64,000 bases of DNA. It comes from JALORV01 sp963775635 (lineage in GTDB: Bacteria > Pseudomonadota > Gammaproteobacteria > Burkholderiales > Burkholderiaceae_F). Below, piece after piece: positions 37,570-46,860 of the stretch (its first letter is position 1; every line of letters starts with the position of its first letter). Made by a program: the position numbers and the translations under genes. The notes under the pieces are model-generated. The model made no database searches and was not told the DNA's origin. It saw only the letters and a list, made by a program, of their open reading frames with translations. The DNA lies in the NCBI GenBank assembly GCA_963775635.1, contig CAVZJO010000006.1, forward strand, positions 1 through 64,000. Direction: 5' to 3'.

Positions 37570-38538
37570 ATGAGACGGCCAATTCAACTATGCCTTAGCG
37601 CGCTCGCGTGCTTGCTGTGGTCGGCCGCACTGCACGCGCAGTATCCCGACAAGACGATCACGATCGTCGTTCCGTTTCCGCCGGGCGGCGTTGCAGACAC
37701 GGTCGCGCGCCCGGTTGCCGAAGCGCTGTCGCGAGAGCTTAAGCAATCGGTCGTTATTGATAACAAGAGCGGCGCGGGCGGTGCGGTCGGAATCGGCCAC
37801 GCAGCGCGCGCGGCTGGCGACGGCTATACGTTGCTGATGAGCCTATCGTCGATTTCCATCCTGCCAGAGGCCGACAAGATCCTGGACCGCAAGCCGCTGT
37901 TCCAACTCGACCAGTTCAAGCCGATCGCGCGTATCACCGCTGATCCCACCGTGCTGGTCGTACGCGCCGACTCGCCATGGCGGACACTCGAGGAGTTCAT
38001 CGCTGACGCCAAGCGTAAACCTGCCGCGTACAACTACGGCAGCTCGGGCAACTACGGGACGATGCATGTTCCGATGGAGATGTTGAAGTCCGCGGCTGAT
38101 TTTCGAATGGTTCACATTCCCTACGCCGGCGCAGGACCGGCGGTCATTGCATTGCTAGGCGGCCACGTCGATGCGATCTCGAGTGGTCCGGCCAGCGTTG
38201 TGCAGCATATTCGTGCAGGCCGGCTGCGAGCGCTCGCGCATTGGGGCGACGCGCCCTTGGCCACCCTGCCGGGAGTGCCCAGTCTGAAGGAGCGCGGCTA
38301 CAACGTGCAGTTCGCTCAGTGGTCGGCGTTATTCGTTCCGGCGTCGACGCCGGACCCGATCATCGAAAAGCTGCGCACCACACTTCGCAAGCTCATGAAC
38401 GATCCGACGCTGCAACAAACGATCTTGACCGCCGGCAGTCCGGTCGAGTACTTGGACGCGCCGCAGTTCGCTGCGTACTGGAAAGCCGACGCGCAAGCGA
38501 TGACGCAGGCGGTGAAGCGGATCGGTAAGCTGGAATGA
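37570..38538 (+). CDS. Bug-family (TctC-like) solute receptor, orphan
   Basis: A 322-residue periplasmic receptor. GGAG five bases before ATG 37570 sets the start; the signal peptide ends about ALHAQ. Ligand loops are VVPFPPGGVADTVARPVAEA and GGAVGIGHAARAAGDGYTLL; later PYAGAGPAVIALLGGHVDAI. No tctAB follows, as with most Bug proteins in Burkholderiales, which may work with distant permeases or as sensors. Convergent with a second Bug gene. Confidence 0.88.
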   Translation: MRRPIQLCLSALACLLWSAALHAQYPDKTITIVVPFPPGGVADTVARPVAEALSRELKQSVVIDNKSGAGGAVGIGHAARAAGDGYTLLMSLSSISILPEADKILDRKPLFQLDQFKPIARITADPTVLVVRADSPWRTLEEFIADAKRKPAAYNYGSSGNYGTMHVPMEMLKSAADFRMVHIPYAGAGPAVIALLGGHVDAISSGPASVVQHIRAGRLRALAHWGDAPLATLPGVPSLKERGYNVQFAQWSALFVPASTPDPIIEKLRTTLRKLMNDPTLQQTILTAGSPVEYLDAPQFAAYWKADAQAMTQAVKRIGKLE

Positions 38539-38562
38539 TGTGTCGAACGCGATTTCTAGTTT

Positions 38563-39555
38563 CTAATCTGCGCGGGCGCCGGTTTCCTTGACGATCTTGC
38601 CAAGCCTGGGCACTTCGGCCTTCACCAGCGCCGCCAGCTCCTGCGGAGGCATGCCACTGACGTTTAGACCAAGGTCGTTCAGCCGCTTCTGCATCTCCGG
38701 CGTTTTGAGGATGCGCGCGATTTCCGTGTACAGGCGATCGACGATAGCCGGCGGTGTGCCTGCCGGCGCGAACACGGCCTGCCATGAGCTGATGTCGTAA
38801 CCCGCGAGTCCGGACTCGGCCATCGTCGGCACATCGGGTGCCACCACCGAACGGTTAGCGCTCGTCACCGCGAGCGCGCGCAGCTTGCCGGCGTTCACGT
38901 GCTGGACCGCGGTCGCAATGTTGTCGAACGCGACCGACAAGGTGCCTCCCAGCAGCTCCGGCATCATCTGGCCGCTGCCGCGATAAGGAATGTGCTGCAT
39001 CTTCACGCCGGCCATCGCCTTGAACATTTCGCCGGAGATGTGCTGCGAAGTGCCGTTGCCGGCCGAACCGAACGAATACTTGCCTGGGTTCGCCTTCAAT
39101 AGCTCGATGAGCTCGCGCACGTTTTTCGCCGGCACGCTGGGATGAACCAGCAACACGTTCGGCTGTGTCGCATACAGCGTAATCGGCGCAAAGCTTGTCA
39201 CCGGGTCGTAGCTGAGCTTGTCGTACAGCGTGGCGTTGATGCCATGCGAGCTGATCGTGCCACCGCCGATCGTGTAACCGTCGGGCGCGGCTCGCGCCAG
39301 TTCGGCGACGCCGATCGAGCCGCCCTGCCCGGGTTTGTTTTCTACGACGATCGGCTGGCCCAGCGCAACGCTGAGCCTTTCACCGACCGTGCGCGCCAGG
39401 ATATCTGTCGTGCCGCCGGGAGCAAAGGGAACGATGTAGCGGATCGGCTTGTTCGGCCAATTCGACGCGGCGGTCTGCCCGATGCCCGGCGCCGACGCGA
39501 GCGCAGCAGACACCGCGAGCACGCCGTGGATGATGATGCGTCGATAGTTGGTCAT
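38563..39555 (-). CDS. Bug-family (TctC-like) solute receptor, orphan
   Basis: A 330-residue periplasmic receptor preceded by AAGGAGGAG. Signal peptide to about residue 28 (ASAPGIGQTAAS). Motifs: YIVPFAPGGTTDILARTVGE, GQGGSIGVAELARAAPDGYT and IPYRGSGQMMPELLGGTLSV. It ends 24 bp from the convergent Bug gene and is only distantly similar to it, so the two are not a recent duplication. Ligand unknown. Confidence 0.88.
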   Translation of the reverse strand: MTNYRRIIIHGVLAVSAALASAPGIGQTAASNWPNKPIRYIVPFAPGGTTDILARTVGERLSVALGQPIVVENKPGQGGSIGVAELARAAPDGYTIGGGTISSHGINATLYDKLSYDPVTSFAPITLYATQPNVLLVHPSVPAKNVRELIELLKANPGKYSFGSAGNGTSQHISGEMFKAMAGVKMQHIPYRGSGQMMPELLGGTLSVAFDNIATAVQHVNAGKLRALAVTSANRSVVAPDVPTMAESGLAGYDISSWQAVFAPAGTPPAIVDRLYTEIARILKTPEMQKRLNDLGLNVSGMPPQELAALVKAEVPRLGKIVKETGARAD

Positions 39556-39729
39556 GTCTCCTCCTTGTTTGCCCGATCGGACGGTGCTGCCGATCCAGTC
39601 TACGATCGCGTCCCGCCCGACTCAATCTAAAAATTGGAACGAACAGAGCTGATGAGCGCCTCCCACACGATCGACGTCGTGCGTCTGCACACCCGACACG
39701 CGAGCCGCGGTACGGCGTCAATCCACCGT

Positions 39730-39910
39730 TCGACGCACTCCTCGCTTTCGCCTTGTCGACGAGCCGTCTGCAGTCTTTCCGTTGTTATGCCCGGTGCGCG
39801 AAGCGGATGGGATCGACGGCTGGGCCGCTCTCCATCGTCAGCCGGTCGGGCGTCGCCATTTGCAGTGACACTACGCGGTTTCAACAAGCGTGCGTAACCT
39901 ACGACTGGAA
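39730..39910 (+). pseudogene. Remnant of an SRPBCC-fold (polyketide cyclase-like) gene
   Basis: One frame reads VFPLLCPVREADGIDGWA (39773-39826), the signature of a small SRPBCC family whose members start (x)VFPLLCPVREADWIxGW. The next frame continues SIVSRSGVAICSD, matching the usual YSxSGVAExxCVF. The gene is short of both ends and shifted in frame. The rest of 39556-39936 holds nothing else I can support. Confidence 0.45.
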
Positions 39911-39936
39911 TCCTCTTGGCGGACTAGAGTTTATTC

Positions 39937-40770
39937 ATGAAGACCATCCTTATCACCGGCGCCGCAGGCGACGTCGGCGCGCACCTGCGGCGCGAGCTCG
40001 CCGGAAAATATGCGCTGCGGGTCTCCGACCTCCGCTCGGTGAAGAAGGTCAACAAGGAAGAGCGATTCATGCGCGCGGACATCGCGCAATTTCGCGATGC
40101 GCTTCGCATCACGAAGGGCGTCGATGCCATCGTGCACCTGGGCGGCTACTCGGTCGAGGGGCCATGGGAACCCATCCTCAGCGCGAACATCGTCGGCTGC
40201 TACAACATGATCGAGGCGGCGCGCCGGAACGGCGTCAAGCGCTTCATCTTCGCGACCTCGAATCACGCGGTGGGCTTTTATCGACGCGACGAGCCCATCG
40301 ACCACCGCGTCTATCCGAAACCCGACGGCCGCTATGGCGTGTCCAAGGTCTTCGGCGAAGCGCTCGGCAGTCTGTATGCCGACAAATACGCGATGGGCGT
40401 TTTCTGCATACGCATCGGCAATGTGAATCCGGCGCCCATTGACAAGCGGCGGCTCTCTATCTGGATCTCGCCGCGCGATCTCGCGCAACTCGTCACCATC
40501 GGCATCGAGCAGCCGGCGATCGGCTTCGAAATCGTTTACGGCGTGTCGGGTAACACGCGCAGCTGGTATGACAACTCGAATGCGCTTCGCCTCGGCTACA
40601 AGCCGAAAGACGATGCCGAGGGCTACGCCAGGGAGGTGCTGGCGCGCGAGCCGTCGGACAGCGATCCCACGGCGGAAAAGTATCAGGGCGGCATTTTCAC
40701 GGTAGTCGAGAGCGTTCCGAACCCCGCACCCCTGCCAAAGAAGCCAGCAAGAAAGCGAGCAAAAAAATGA
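39937..40770 (+). CDS. NAD-dependent epimerase/dehydratase, uronate dehydrogenase-like
   Basis: A 277-residue extended-SDR protein. The cofactor motif GAAGDVG lies at residues 8-14; the active site is YGVSK, within RYGVSKVFGEALGSLYADKY. The stretch TSNHAVGFYRRDEPIDHRVY with PKPDGRYGVSK matches uronate dehydrogenases, which oxidise galacturonate or glucuronate to the aldarolactone. A Pro/Lys tail of about 20 residues is extra. It overlaps the next gene, a lactone-acting amidohydrolase, by 4 bp, which supports a uronic acid pathway. Confidence 0.78.
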   Translation: MKTILITGAAGDVGAHLRRELAGKYALRVSDLRSVKKVNKEERFMRADIAQFRDALRITKGVDAIVHLGGYSVEGPWEPILSANIVGCYNMIEAARRNGVKRFIFATSNHAVGFYRRDEPIDHRVYPKPDGRYGVSKVFGEALGSLYADKYAMGVFCIRIGNVNPAPIDKRRLSIWISPRDLAQLVTIGIEQPAIGFEIVYGVSGNTRSWYDNSNALRLGYKPKDDAEGYAREVLAREPSDSDPTAEKYQGGIFTVVESVPNPAPLPKKPARKRAKK

Positions 40771-41603
40771 GTGCCCGCAAGCCCGCACTGAAGACGCCCG
40801 CCGGCGCGACCGATACCCACATGCACGTGTACCAGGCGGAAGTGCCGCCCGCAGCAGGCGGCCCGCCACTGCCGGGAGATTTCCGCGCAGAACAGTATCG
40901 CGAGATGCAGAAGCGGCTCGGCCTGTCGCGCGTGATCGTGGTGCAGCCAAACGCCTACCAGGACGACAACCGCGTCACGCTGGGCGCGATTCGCGCGCTC
41001 AGTCCCGGTGCTAAAGGAGTGGGTGTCGTCAAGCCTGGCGTGGCCGATGCCGAGATCGAGCGGCTGACGCAGGGCGGCATCGTCGCGCAGCGCATTTTCC
41101 AGCTCCCGTGGGGCGCGGTCGGGTTCGATCGGATGCGCGATGTGATGTCGAGGGTCCATCCGTTCGGCTGGCACGCCAACATCCAGCTCGATGGTCGTGA
41201 GCTCCCGCAATGGGAAAGCGCGATCAGAAGTCTTCCCGGCAGGTTTGTCATCGATCACGTCGGCAAGTATCTTGAACCGGTGACTCCGGAGGCCGACGCG
41301 TTCAAATCCCTGCTGCGCCTGCTCGATACCGGACGCTGCTGGGTCAAGCTTTCCGCGCCGTATGAGGTGTCGAAGTCCGGCGCACCGGGGTACGAGGACA
41401 TCAGCCGTCTGGCCCGGGCGTTGGTGGGGCACGCACCCGAGCGCATGCTCTGGGCCAGCAACTGGCCTCATCCGTCGGCGCCGCGAGAGAACCCACCCGA
41501 CGACGCCGATCTGCTCGATCTGTTGTTCGATTGGGCGCCGGATGAGGCCGTGCGCAGGAAAATTCTGGTCGACAATCCTGCCGAGCTCTACGGATTTCGC
41601 TGA
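40767..41603 (+). CDS. Amidohydrolase 2 family lactonase/isomerase
   Basis: A 278-residue TIM-barrel amidohydrolase. Metal-site or substrate residues appear in GATDTHMHVYQAE (HxH), GFDRMRDVMSRVHPFGWHAN, RFVIDHVGKYLEP and ASNWPHPSAP. It belongs to the group of 2-pyrone-4,6-dicarboxylate lactonase and galactarolactone isomerase. Coupling to a uronate dehydrogenase (ATGA overlap) favours an aldarolactone substrate; this is inference. Confidence 0.82.
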   Translation: MSARKPALKTPAGATDTHMHVYQAEVPPAAGGPPLPGDFRAEQYREMQKRLGLSRVIVVQPNAYQDDNRVTLGAIRALSPGAKGVGVVKPGVADAEIERLTQGGIVAQRIFQLPWGAVGFDRMRDVMSRVHPFGWHANIQLDGRELPQWESAIRSLPGRFVIDHVGKYLEPVTPEADAFKSLLRLLDTGRCWVKLSAPYEVSKSGAPGYEDISRLARALVGHAPERMLWASNWPHPSAPRENPPDDADLLDLLFDWAPDEAVRRKILVDNPAELYGFR

Positions 41604-41664
41604 ACCTTGTGCGCCGAACGAGGTCCGCCGGCGCAGCGCGGATCGGCGACGCGGCAGCGCTGGA

Positions 41665-41898
41665 ATGGCAGTCCCTGGCCGCGCGCTAGCTGCGCTCGCG
41701 TCACTGCTCGATGGTTTCGGGCAGGACGTGCAGGTCGAGACCGATGCGGTCGGCCGACCAACGCGGGCGATCAACCACTTGCTGAAGCTCTTCCTGATCG
41801 ATGATCGCGGCGTCGTCCGCGAGATCTATTCACTCGCGTTCATCCATCCGGAGGGGATGCTGAACGGCCGCACCCTGCTCGCGGAGTCGTCTCGCTGA
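41665..41898 (+). pseudogene. C-terminal remnant of an SCO1/SenC-like protein
   Basis: A 77-residue ORF. Its second half, INHLLKLFLIDDRGVVREI then YSLAFIHPEGMLNGRTLL, is the C-terminal strand-helix region of SCO1/SenC proteins (usual form HxLxxFLIDxxxxVRxIYS). The thioredoxin-fold CxxxC region is absent. No ribosome site supports the start, so I take it as a relic. Confidence 0.5.
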
Positions 41899-41931
41899 CG
41901 CGCGAGGCAATCGCGCCGAATCCCGCCCCAA

Positions 41932-41955
41932 CGCACCCATTGAAAGACGGGTGCG
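41932..41955. repeat. Inverted repeat upstream of the MalT-like gene
   Basis: CGCACCC and GGGTGCG are separated by 10 bp, 40 bp before the ATG at 41995. It may be an operator or the terminator stem of the relic upstream; no T-tract follows. Confidence 0.35.
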
Positions 41956-41994
41956 CGTCGTTGACACTTCGGGCTAGCGCGCCTGGCGTCCTGG

Positions 41995-44639
41995 ATGAAT
42001 TTCGCCCACACCAAGATCCAACCGCCGCGACCGCGCGCGGCTTTCGTCGAGCGCGTCGAGTTGCAGGCGCGACTTACAGATGCGTTGCTGTACCGGCGGC
42101 TCGTGCTGCTGTGCGCGCCGGCGGGCTACGGCAAGACCGCGCTGCTCGCTCAGGAAGTCGCGCGGCTTCCCGCCGATACGGTCGTCGCGTGGGTCTCGGC
42201 CGACGTCGGCGACGACCTTCAGCGACTGCTGGAGTGCATGCTCGCCGCACTCGAGCCCTTCGATCCGCCCTGGCGCACCGCGCCCGAGAGCCTGGTGGCA
42301 CGGGTCGGACGCTCGACCGAGGAGCAGCGACTGGCCGCGGCGGAGGTCATCAACACGCTAGCGGCGAGCGAGGTCCGGCAGGGCGTGATCGTGTTCGACG
42401 ATGTGCACCGCGTCGAGGATCTCGATTTCTTCCGCTTCCTCGACTGCCTGATCGAACGGCTGCCGGATCGCTGGTGCATCGCGCTCACCCGCGGCTGATC
42501 CACCGCTCGGCCTCGCGCGGCTGCGCGCGGCCGACGAAATCGCCGAGTTCCGGCAGCTGCAACTCCAGTTCGCACGCGACGAAGCGCGCAGGCTCGCGCG
42601 CGAGGCCGGGCTCGACGGTGCGCTCGCCGACAGGCTGTTCGACCGCACGCACGGTTGGCCGGCCGGCCTGCGGATCGCGATCGGCGCAATGCGCGGTGCG
42701 GGCGACGACGCCGGGCGCCGTCCATGCGCTGCATGCCACCGACCGCCCGCTGTTCGAGTTCCTCGTCACCGAAGTGCTCCAGCAGCTGCCGCCGGCGCTG
42801 ACCGACTTTCTGCTCGCAGTGAGCGTGCTGCCCGAGCTCGATGGTGCGCGCTGCCAGACGGTGACGGACGATCCGAGATCCGCGGCGCATCTCGATGAAA
42901 TCGAGCGACTCGGCCTGTTCGTCGATGTCCTCGATGCGCCGGTGCGCACGCTCCGTCTGCACGATCTTTTTCGGGACGCGCTGCAGGAGCGGCTCCGCTT
43001 GCAACGCCCGGACGAGTGGCGCTTGCGCCTGCAACGGGCCGCGAACGTCGAGACCGATCCCGTCCGGCGCCAGGGCTTATGGCTCGCGGCCGGGTGCGAT
43101 GCGCAGGCCGCGCAGGCGCTGCTGGAAGCGGCCCCGAGCCTGAACCTGGGCGGTGCTGCGCGAACCGCGCTGCAACTGTGCGCGGCGTTTGCGCCGTCGT
43201 TTGCCGCGGCCAGCCCGGAGCTGCAACGGGTGCTGGGGTTGTCCAAGCAGACCCTGTGGCAGTTGCAGGACGCCGAGCGGCATTACGCGACGGCGCAATC
43301 GCTGTATCGGGAGCGCGCTGACCTTGCGGCCGAACATCTCACCGTCGCGCGGCGCGCCGCGGTGCTGGCCGCGCTGGGCCGCCTGACGGAGGCGTCCGGA
43401 CTGCTCGCCGCGCTGCCGCCGTCGCTCACCACTGCTGAAGCGAGCATGGTCGCGGCCACCGCGGAACTTTGGCTCGCGCTCGAACGCTGCGAGTTTGACC
43501 GGGCGCCGGCGCGCTTCGGCACGCTGTTGCAACTGCAACTTGCCACTGACCGTTTGGAGGACTGGCAGACGATTCCCCCACCGCGCTTGACGGCCTGCCG
43601 CGGCGCGGGGCCGCTGATCGCCGAGTGGGCCAGCGCCGCCCTGCGGGTGGCCGCGGACCGGCCGGTACCGCTGCGCCCGATGGCGCAGATCGCCCTCGGG
43701 TGGAGCGCACTTTGGCAGGCGCGGCTCGCCGAAGCGGCCGAACTGCTGGAACGTGCCGAGGCCGATGCGCAATGGGTCGGGGACGCGGTCATCGCGCGCA
43801 GCCATGGACTGGCGCTGCGTGCGGTCCTGGCGCTTGCACAGGGCGACCGGGCCGCTGCCATGCAGGCGATGCGAACCCGTGTGGACGAGCAACCGACAGG
43901 CTACGGCGGCTGGGGCCTGTGGCACGCGCTGTTCGCCGCGGTGCGGGTGGCGGCGGCATGCGAGGACACCGACAGTGCGCGCGCATGGCTAACGCGGATG
44001 CTGGCGCTGCATCCGGCGCTGCCCGAGTCGTCGCCGGCCCGCCTGCACCCCGCGCGCGGGCTGCAGGGCACGCTTGCGTGGCTGGAGGGGCGGCGCGAAG
44101 AGGCGGTCGCCCACTGGCAGGCAGCGCTGGCACAGGAAACCGCGTGCGATCTGTTGAGCCAGGCGTTCGAACTGCGGGTGCGGCTGGCCGCTGCATGCCT
44201 GCGCGAGGGCGCGATCGCGCAGGCGGCGAGCTGGCTCGCGCCGGTGCTGGAGGCGCCGGACGACGGTCCGCGCGGCGCACTGTTCGCTCCGGCCGCGTTG
44301 GCCGAACTTGCGCGGGCCGATTGGCGCGGACAGTTGAGACCGGCTGCACAAGCCGCGCTGGCCGCCTGGGCCGGTTCGCTCGCGCCAGGCCTGCCGCCCG
44401 CCCGGAATGCGGCGTCGCCGACATTCGCCGCCGGTGCAGTTACCGGCGCCGAGCGACTCTCCGCGCGCGAACTCGAGGTGCTCGCGCGCATCGCCGCCGG
44501 CGACAGCAACAAGCTGATCGCCCGGGCTTTCGACCTCAGCCTACATACCGTGAAGCGTCACGTCGCCAACATTCTCGGCAAGCTTGCGGTCGACACGCGC
44601 GGCCAGGCGGCCGCGTGGCACCGCGCAAACGCGCGCTAA
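41995..44639 (+). CDS. MalT-like LuxR-family ATP-dependent regulator, two frameshifts
   Basis: A regulator of about 880 residues. The N-terminus has a P-loop APAGYGKTALLAQ near residue 41 and Walker B VIVFDDVHRVED, followed by the STAND-type segment FDRTHGWPAGLRIAIGAM. A long helical-repeat sensor region takes up residues 300-810. The C-terminal LuxR HTH is SARELEVLARIAAGD with SLHTVKRHVANILGKL. Frame shifts by one base near 42490 (after CIALTR) and near 42713; both sides match. Like MalT it should activate promoters after ligand binding. The phased TGGCTCC array begins 22 bp after its stop. Confidence 0.83.
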
Positions 44640-44660
44640 CCGGTCCACTCCGCCGCTCTG

Positions 44661-44700
44661 TGGCTCCCGCATGGCTCCTCGCGGAGCCAGCAATGGCTCC
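44661..44700. promoter_or_regulatory. Four TGGCTCC boxes at exact 11-bp spacing
   Basis: TGGCTCC occurs at 44661, 44672 and 44694, and its inverse GGAGCCA at 44683; each box starts exactly 11 bp after the last, with 4-bp spacers. The array lies 22 bp past the MalT-like gene and 83 bp before the NmrA-like gene. One-turn phasing puts all boxes on the same DNA face, as for multimeric activators of the MalT type. The two middle boxes can also pair as a 7-bp hairpin. Confidence 0.6.
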
Positions 44701-44782
44701 GTCGGGCGATGCGGCCGACGCGCCGCATCCGGACACTGCGCTCCATACCGGCGGATCGCCGCCGTCCCGATAGGAGCGCACC

Positions 44783-45742
44783 ATGTCACGCATCATCACG
44801 GTTGTCGGCGCCACCGGCTTCCAAGGCGGGGGCCTGGCCCGCGCCATCCTGGCCGATCCCGCGCGGCGTTTTCACCTGCGGGCGGTCACCCGCAAACCCG
44901 AATCGCCCGCCGCGCGCGCGCTGCGTGAGCAGGGGGCGGAGATCGTCGTCGCCGACCTCGACGACGCCGCCAGCGTGCGGCGCGCGCTCGACGGGGCCCA
45001 CGGCGCATTCTTCGTGACGAACTTCTGGGAGCACTTCTCGCCGGAAAAGGAATACACGCAGGCCACCACGATGGCGCAGGCCGCGCGCGACGCCGGTGTC
45101 GCGCACGTCGTCTGGTCGACGCTCGAGGACACGCGCGAGTTCGTGCCGGTGGGCAGCGGCCGCATGCCGGTGCTGATGGGCAAGTACAACGTTCCCCACT
45201 ACGACGGCAAGGGCGAGGCCAATGCCGCCTTCATCGGGCGCGGCGTGCCGACGACGCTGCTGTACACGTCGTTCTACTGGGACAACCTGGTGCACTTCGG
45301 CATGCAACCGCAACGCGGCGCCGACGGCACACTTGGCTTCGTGCTGCCGATGGGCCACGCGAAACTGCCCGGCATGGCCGCAGCCGACATCGGCCCGGCC
45401 GCGTTCAGCATCTTCGCCCGCGGCGGGGAACTGGTCGGCAAGTCGATCGGCATCGCCGGCGAGCACCTGACCGGCGCACAGATGGCCGAGCAGCTGACGC
45501 TCGCGCTCGGCGAACCGGTGCGTCACGTAGCGCTGACGCCGGCTCAATACGCGGCGCTCGGATTCCCGGGCGCCGATGACCTCGCGAACATGTTCCAGTT
45601 CAAGGCCGAGTTCGAGCACACGTACGGCGCCTCGCGCAGCGTCGGCTGCACGCGCGAGCTGCATCCGGGCACGCAGACCTTCGCCCAGTGGCTCGCCGCC
45701 AACGCGCGCCGCATGCCGATCGCCGAGCGCGCCGCCGCTTAA
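44783..45742 (+). CDS. NmrA-like NAD(P)-binding protein
   Basis: A 319-residue atypical SDR. The cofactor motif GATGFQGGGLARAI is at residues 9-22, with FFVTNFWEHFSPEKEYTQAT and GKGEANAAFIGRGVPTTLLY in the NmrA/HSCARG core. The catalytic YxxxK of SDRs is not obvious, as in redox-sensing NmrA proteins. GGAG six bases before the ATG. It is probably controlled by the MalT-like regulator through the phased boxes upstream. Function: a redox sensor or reductase, not known. Confidence 0.83.
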   Translation: MSRIITVVGATGFQGGGLARAILADPARRFHLRAVTRKPESPAARALREQGAEIVVADLDDAASVRRALDGAHGAFFVTNFWEHFSPEKEYTQATTMAQAARDAGVAHVVWSTLEDTREFVPVGSGRMPVLMGKYNVPHYDGKGEANAAFIGRGVPTTLLYTSFYWDNLVHFGMQPQRGADGTLGFVLPMGHAKLPGMAAADIGPAAFSIFARGGELVGKSIGIAGEHLTGAQMAEQLTLALGEPVRHVALTPAQYAALGFPGADDLANMFQFKAEFEHTYGASRSVGCTRELHPGTQTFAQWLAANARRMPIAERAAA

Positions 45743-45773
45743 CAAATTCTTAGGAATCCCTGAGCGAAGGTTT

Positions 45774-45788
45774 ACGAACGCTGTTCGT
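45774..45788. promoter_or_regulatory. Inverted repeat before the dihaem cytochrome gene
   Basis: ACGAAC and GTTCGT around GCT, 24 bp before the ATG at 45813. A possible operator. Confidence 0.3.
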
Positions 45789-45812
45789 CCGCGCTGCTTA
45801 CGGTATCGCCCC

Positions 45813-46853
45813 ATGAAAACCGCCCTCCTTGCGCTGATGCCGGCCGCTTTTGCGGCCTCGCTGGCTGCCGCTGCGCCGGCCTCACCGCCGGCGCCGCCGG
45901 CGCGGCTGTCCGAGACTGGCCTGTTCGAGCCGGGCTCGACGACGGTGCGCGCCAGCGTGCTGATGTTTTCGCCGCAGTACCCGTTGTGGTCGGACGGCAC
46001 GCGCAAGCGGCGCTGGATCGAGTTGCCGCCGGGCACGGCGATCGACGCCAGCCGTGTGGACGAGTGGGATTTCCCGGTCGGCACCCGGCTATGGAAGGAG
46101 TTCAGCTACGGGCGGCCGATCGAGACGCGCACGATCGAGCGGCTCGCCGACGGTTCGTGGCGCTTCGCTGCGTACGTTTGGAATGCCGAGGGCACCGACG
46201 CCGTGCTGGCACCGGAGGACGGCACCACCGTCGCGGTGGCCGACGGACCGGGTGGCCGCTACGCCGTTCCCTCCCGATCCGACTGCGTGGCGTGCCACGA
46301 AGGCGCACCGGTGCCGGTGCTCGGCTTCACAGCGCTGCAGCTCTCGCCAGACCGCGATCCGAACGCGCTGCATGCGGACCCGAAGCGGTCCGGTCAGGCC
46401 GACCTGAGGAGCCTGACCGCGCGCGGCTGGCTGCGCGGCCTGCCGCCGGCGCTGCTTGCGAACCCGCCGCGCATCGACGCGCCGACGCCGACGGCGCGTG
46501 CCGCCCTCGGCTACCTGCACGGCAACTGCGGCCACTGCCACAACGCGGCCGGCGCCCTGACGGGACTCGAACTGGTGCTTGCACAGCAGGCCGCGGCCGA
46601 CGCACGCAGCACCGAGCGCACGCTCGCTTCGCTGCTCGGCCACTCGAGCCGCTTCCGCCCGCACGGCGGCGAGGCCACGCAGCGCATCGCCGCCGGCGCG
46701 CACGGCAGCAGCGTGCTGACGCTGCGCATGAAGACCAAGAACCCGTTCGCCCGCATGCCGCCGATCGGCGTGCGGGTGGTCGACACCGAAGGCGTCGCGC
46801 TGATCGAGCGCTGGATCGACCGAGATCTGCAACCTTCTCTTTCAACCCGCTAG
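45813..46853 (+). CDS. Exported dihaem cytochrome c-like protein
   Basis: A 346-residue protein with a signal peptide MKTALLALMPAAFAASLAAA. Two haem-binding motifs are present, CVACH (near residue 159) and CGHCH (near 239), with MPPIGV near the end as a possible Met ligand. The N-terminal part has SPQYPLWSDGTRKRRWIELP and GTRLWKEFSYG, a pattern of the SO2930-like cytochromes. Eight bases separate it from a second cytochrome, so they are co-transcribed. A longer frame back to 45576 overlaps the NmrA gene and has no support. Confidence 0.8.
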   Translation: MKTALLALMPAAFAASLAAAAPASPPAPPARLSETGLFEPGSTTVRASVLMFSPQYPLWSDGTRKRRWIELPPGTAIDASRVDEWDFPVGTRLWKEFSYGRPIETRTIERLADGSWRFAAYVWNAEGTDAVLAPEDGTTVAVADGPGGRYAVPSRSDCVACHEGAPVPVLGFTALQLSPDRDPNALHADPKRSGQADLRSLTARGWLRGLPPALLANPPRIDAPTPTARAALGYLHGNCGHCHNAAGALTGLELVLAQQAAADARSTERTLASLLGHSSRFRPHGGEATQRIAAGAHGSSVLTLRMKTKNPFARMPPIGVRVVDTEGVALIERWIDRDLQPSLSTR

Positions 46854-46860
46854 GAGACTG

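Noticed and set aside
44786..46084. A 432-residue minus-strand open frame across the NmrA and cytochrome genes
   Set aside because: It covers two well-supported plus-strand genes and has no domain or ribosome site.
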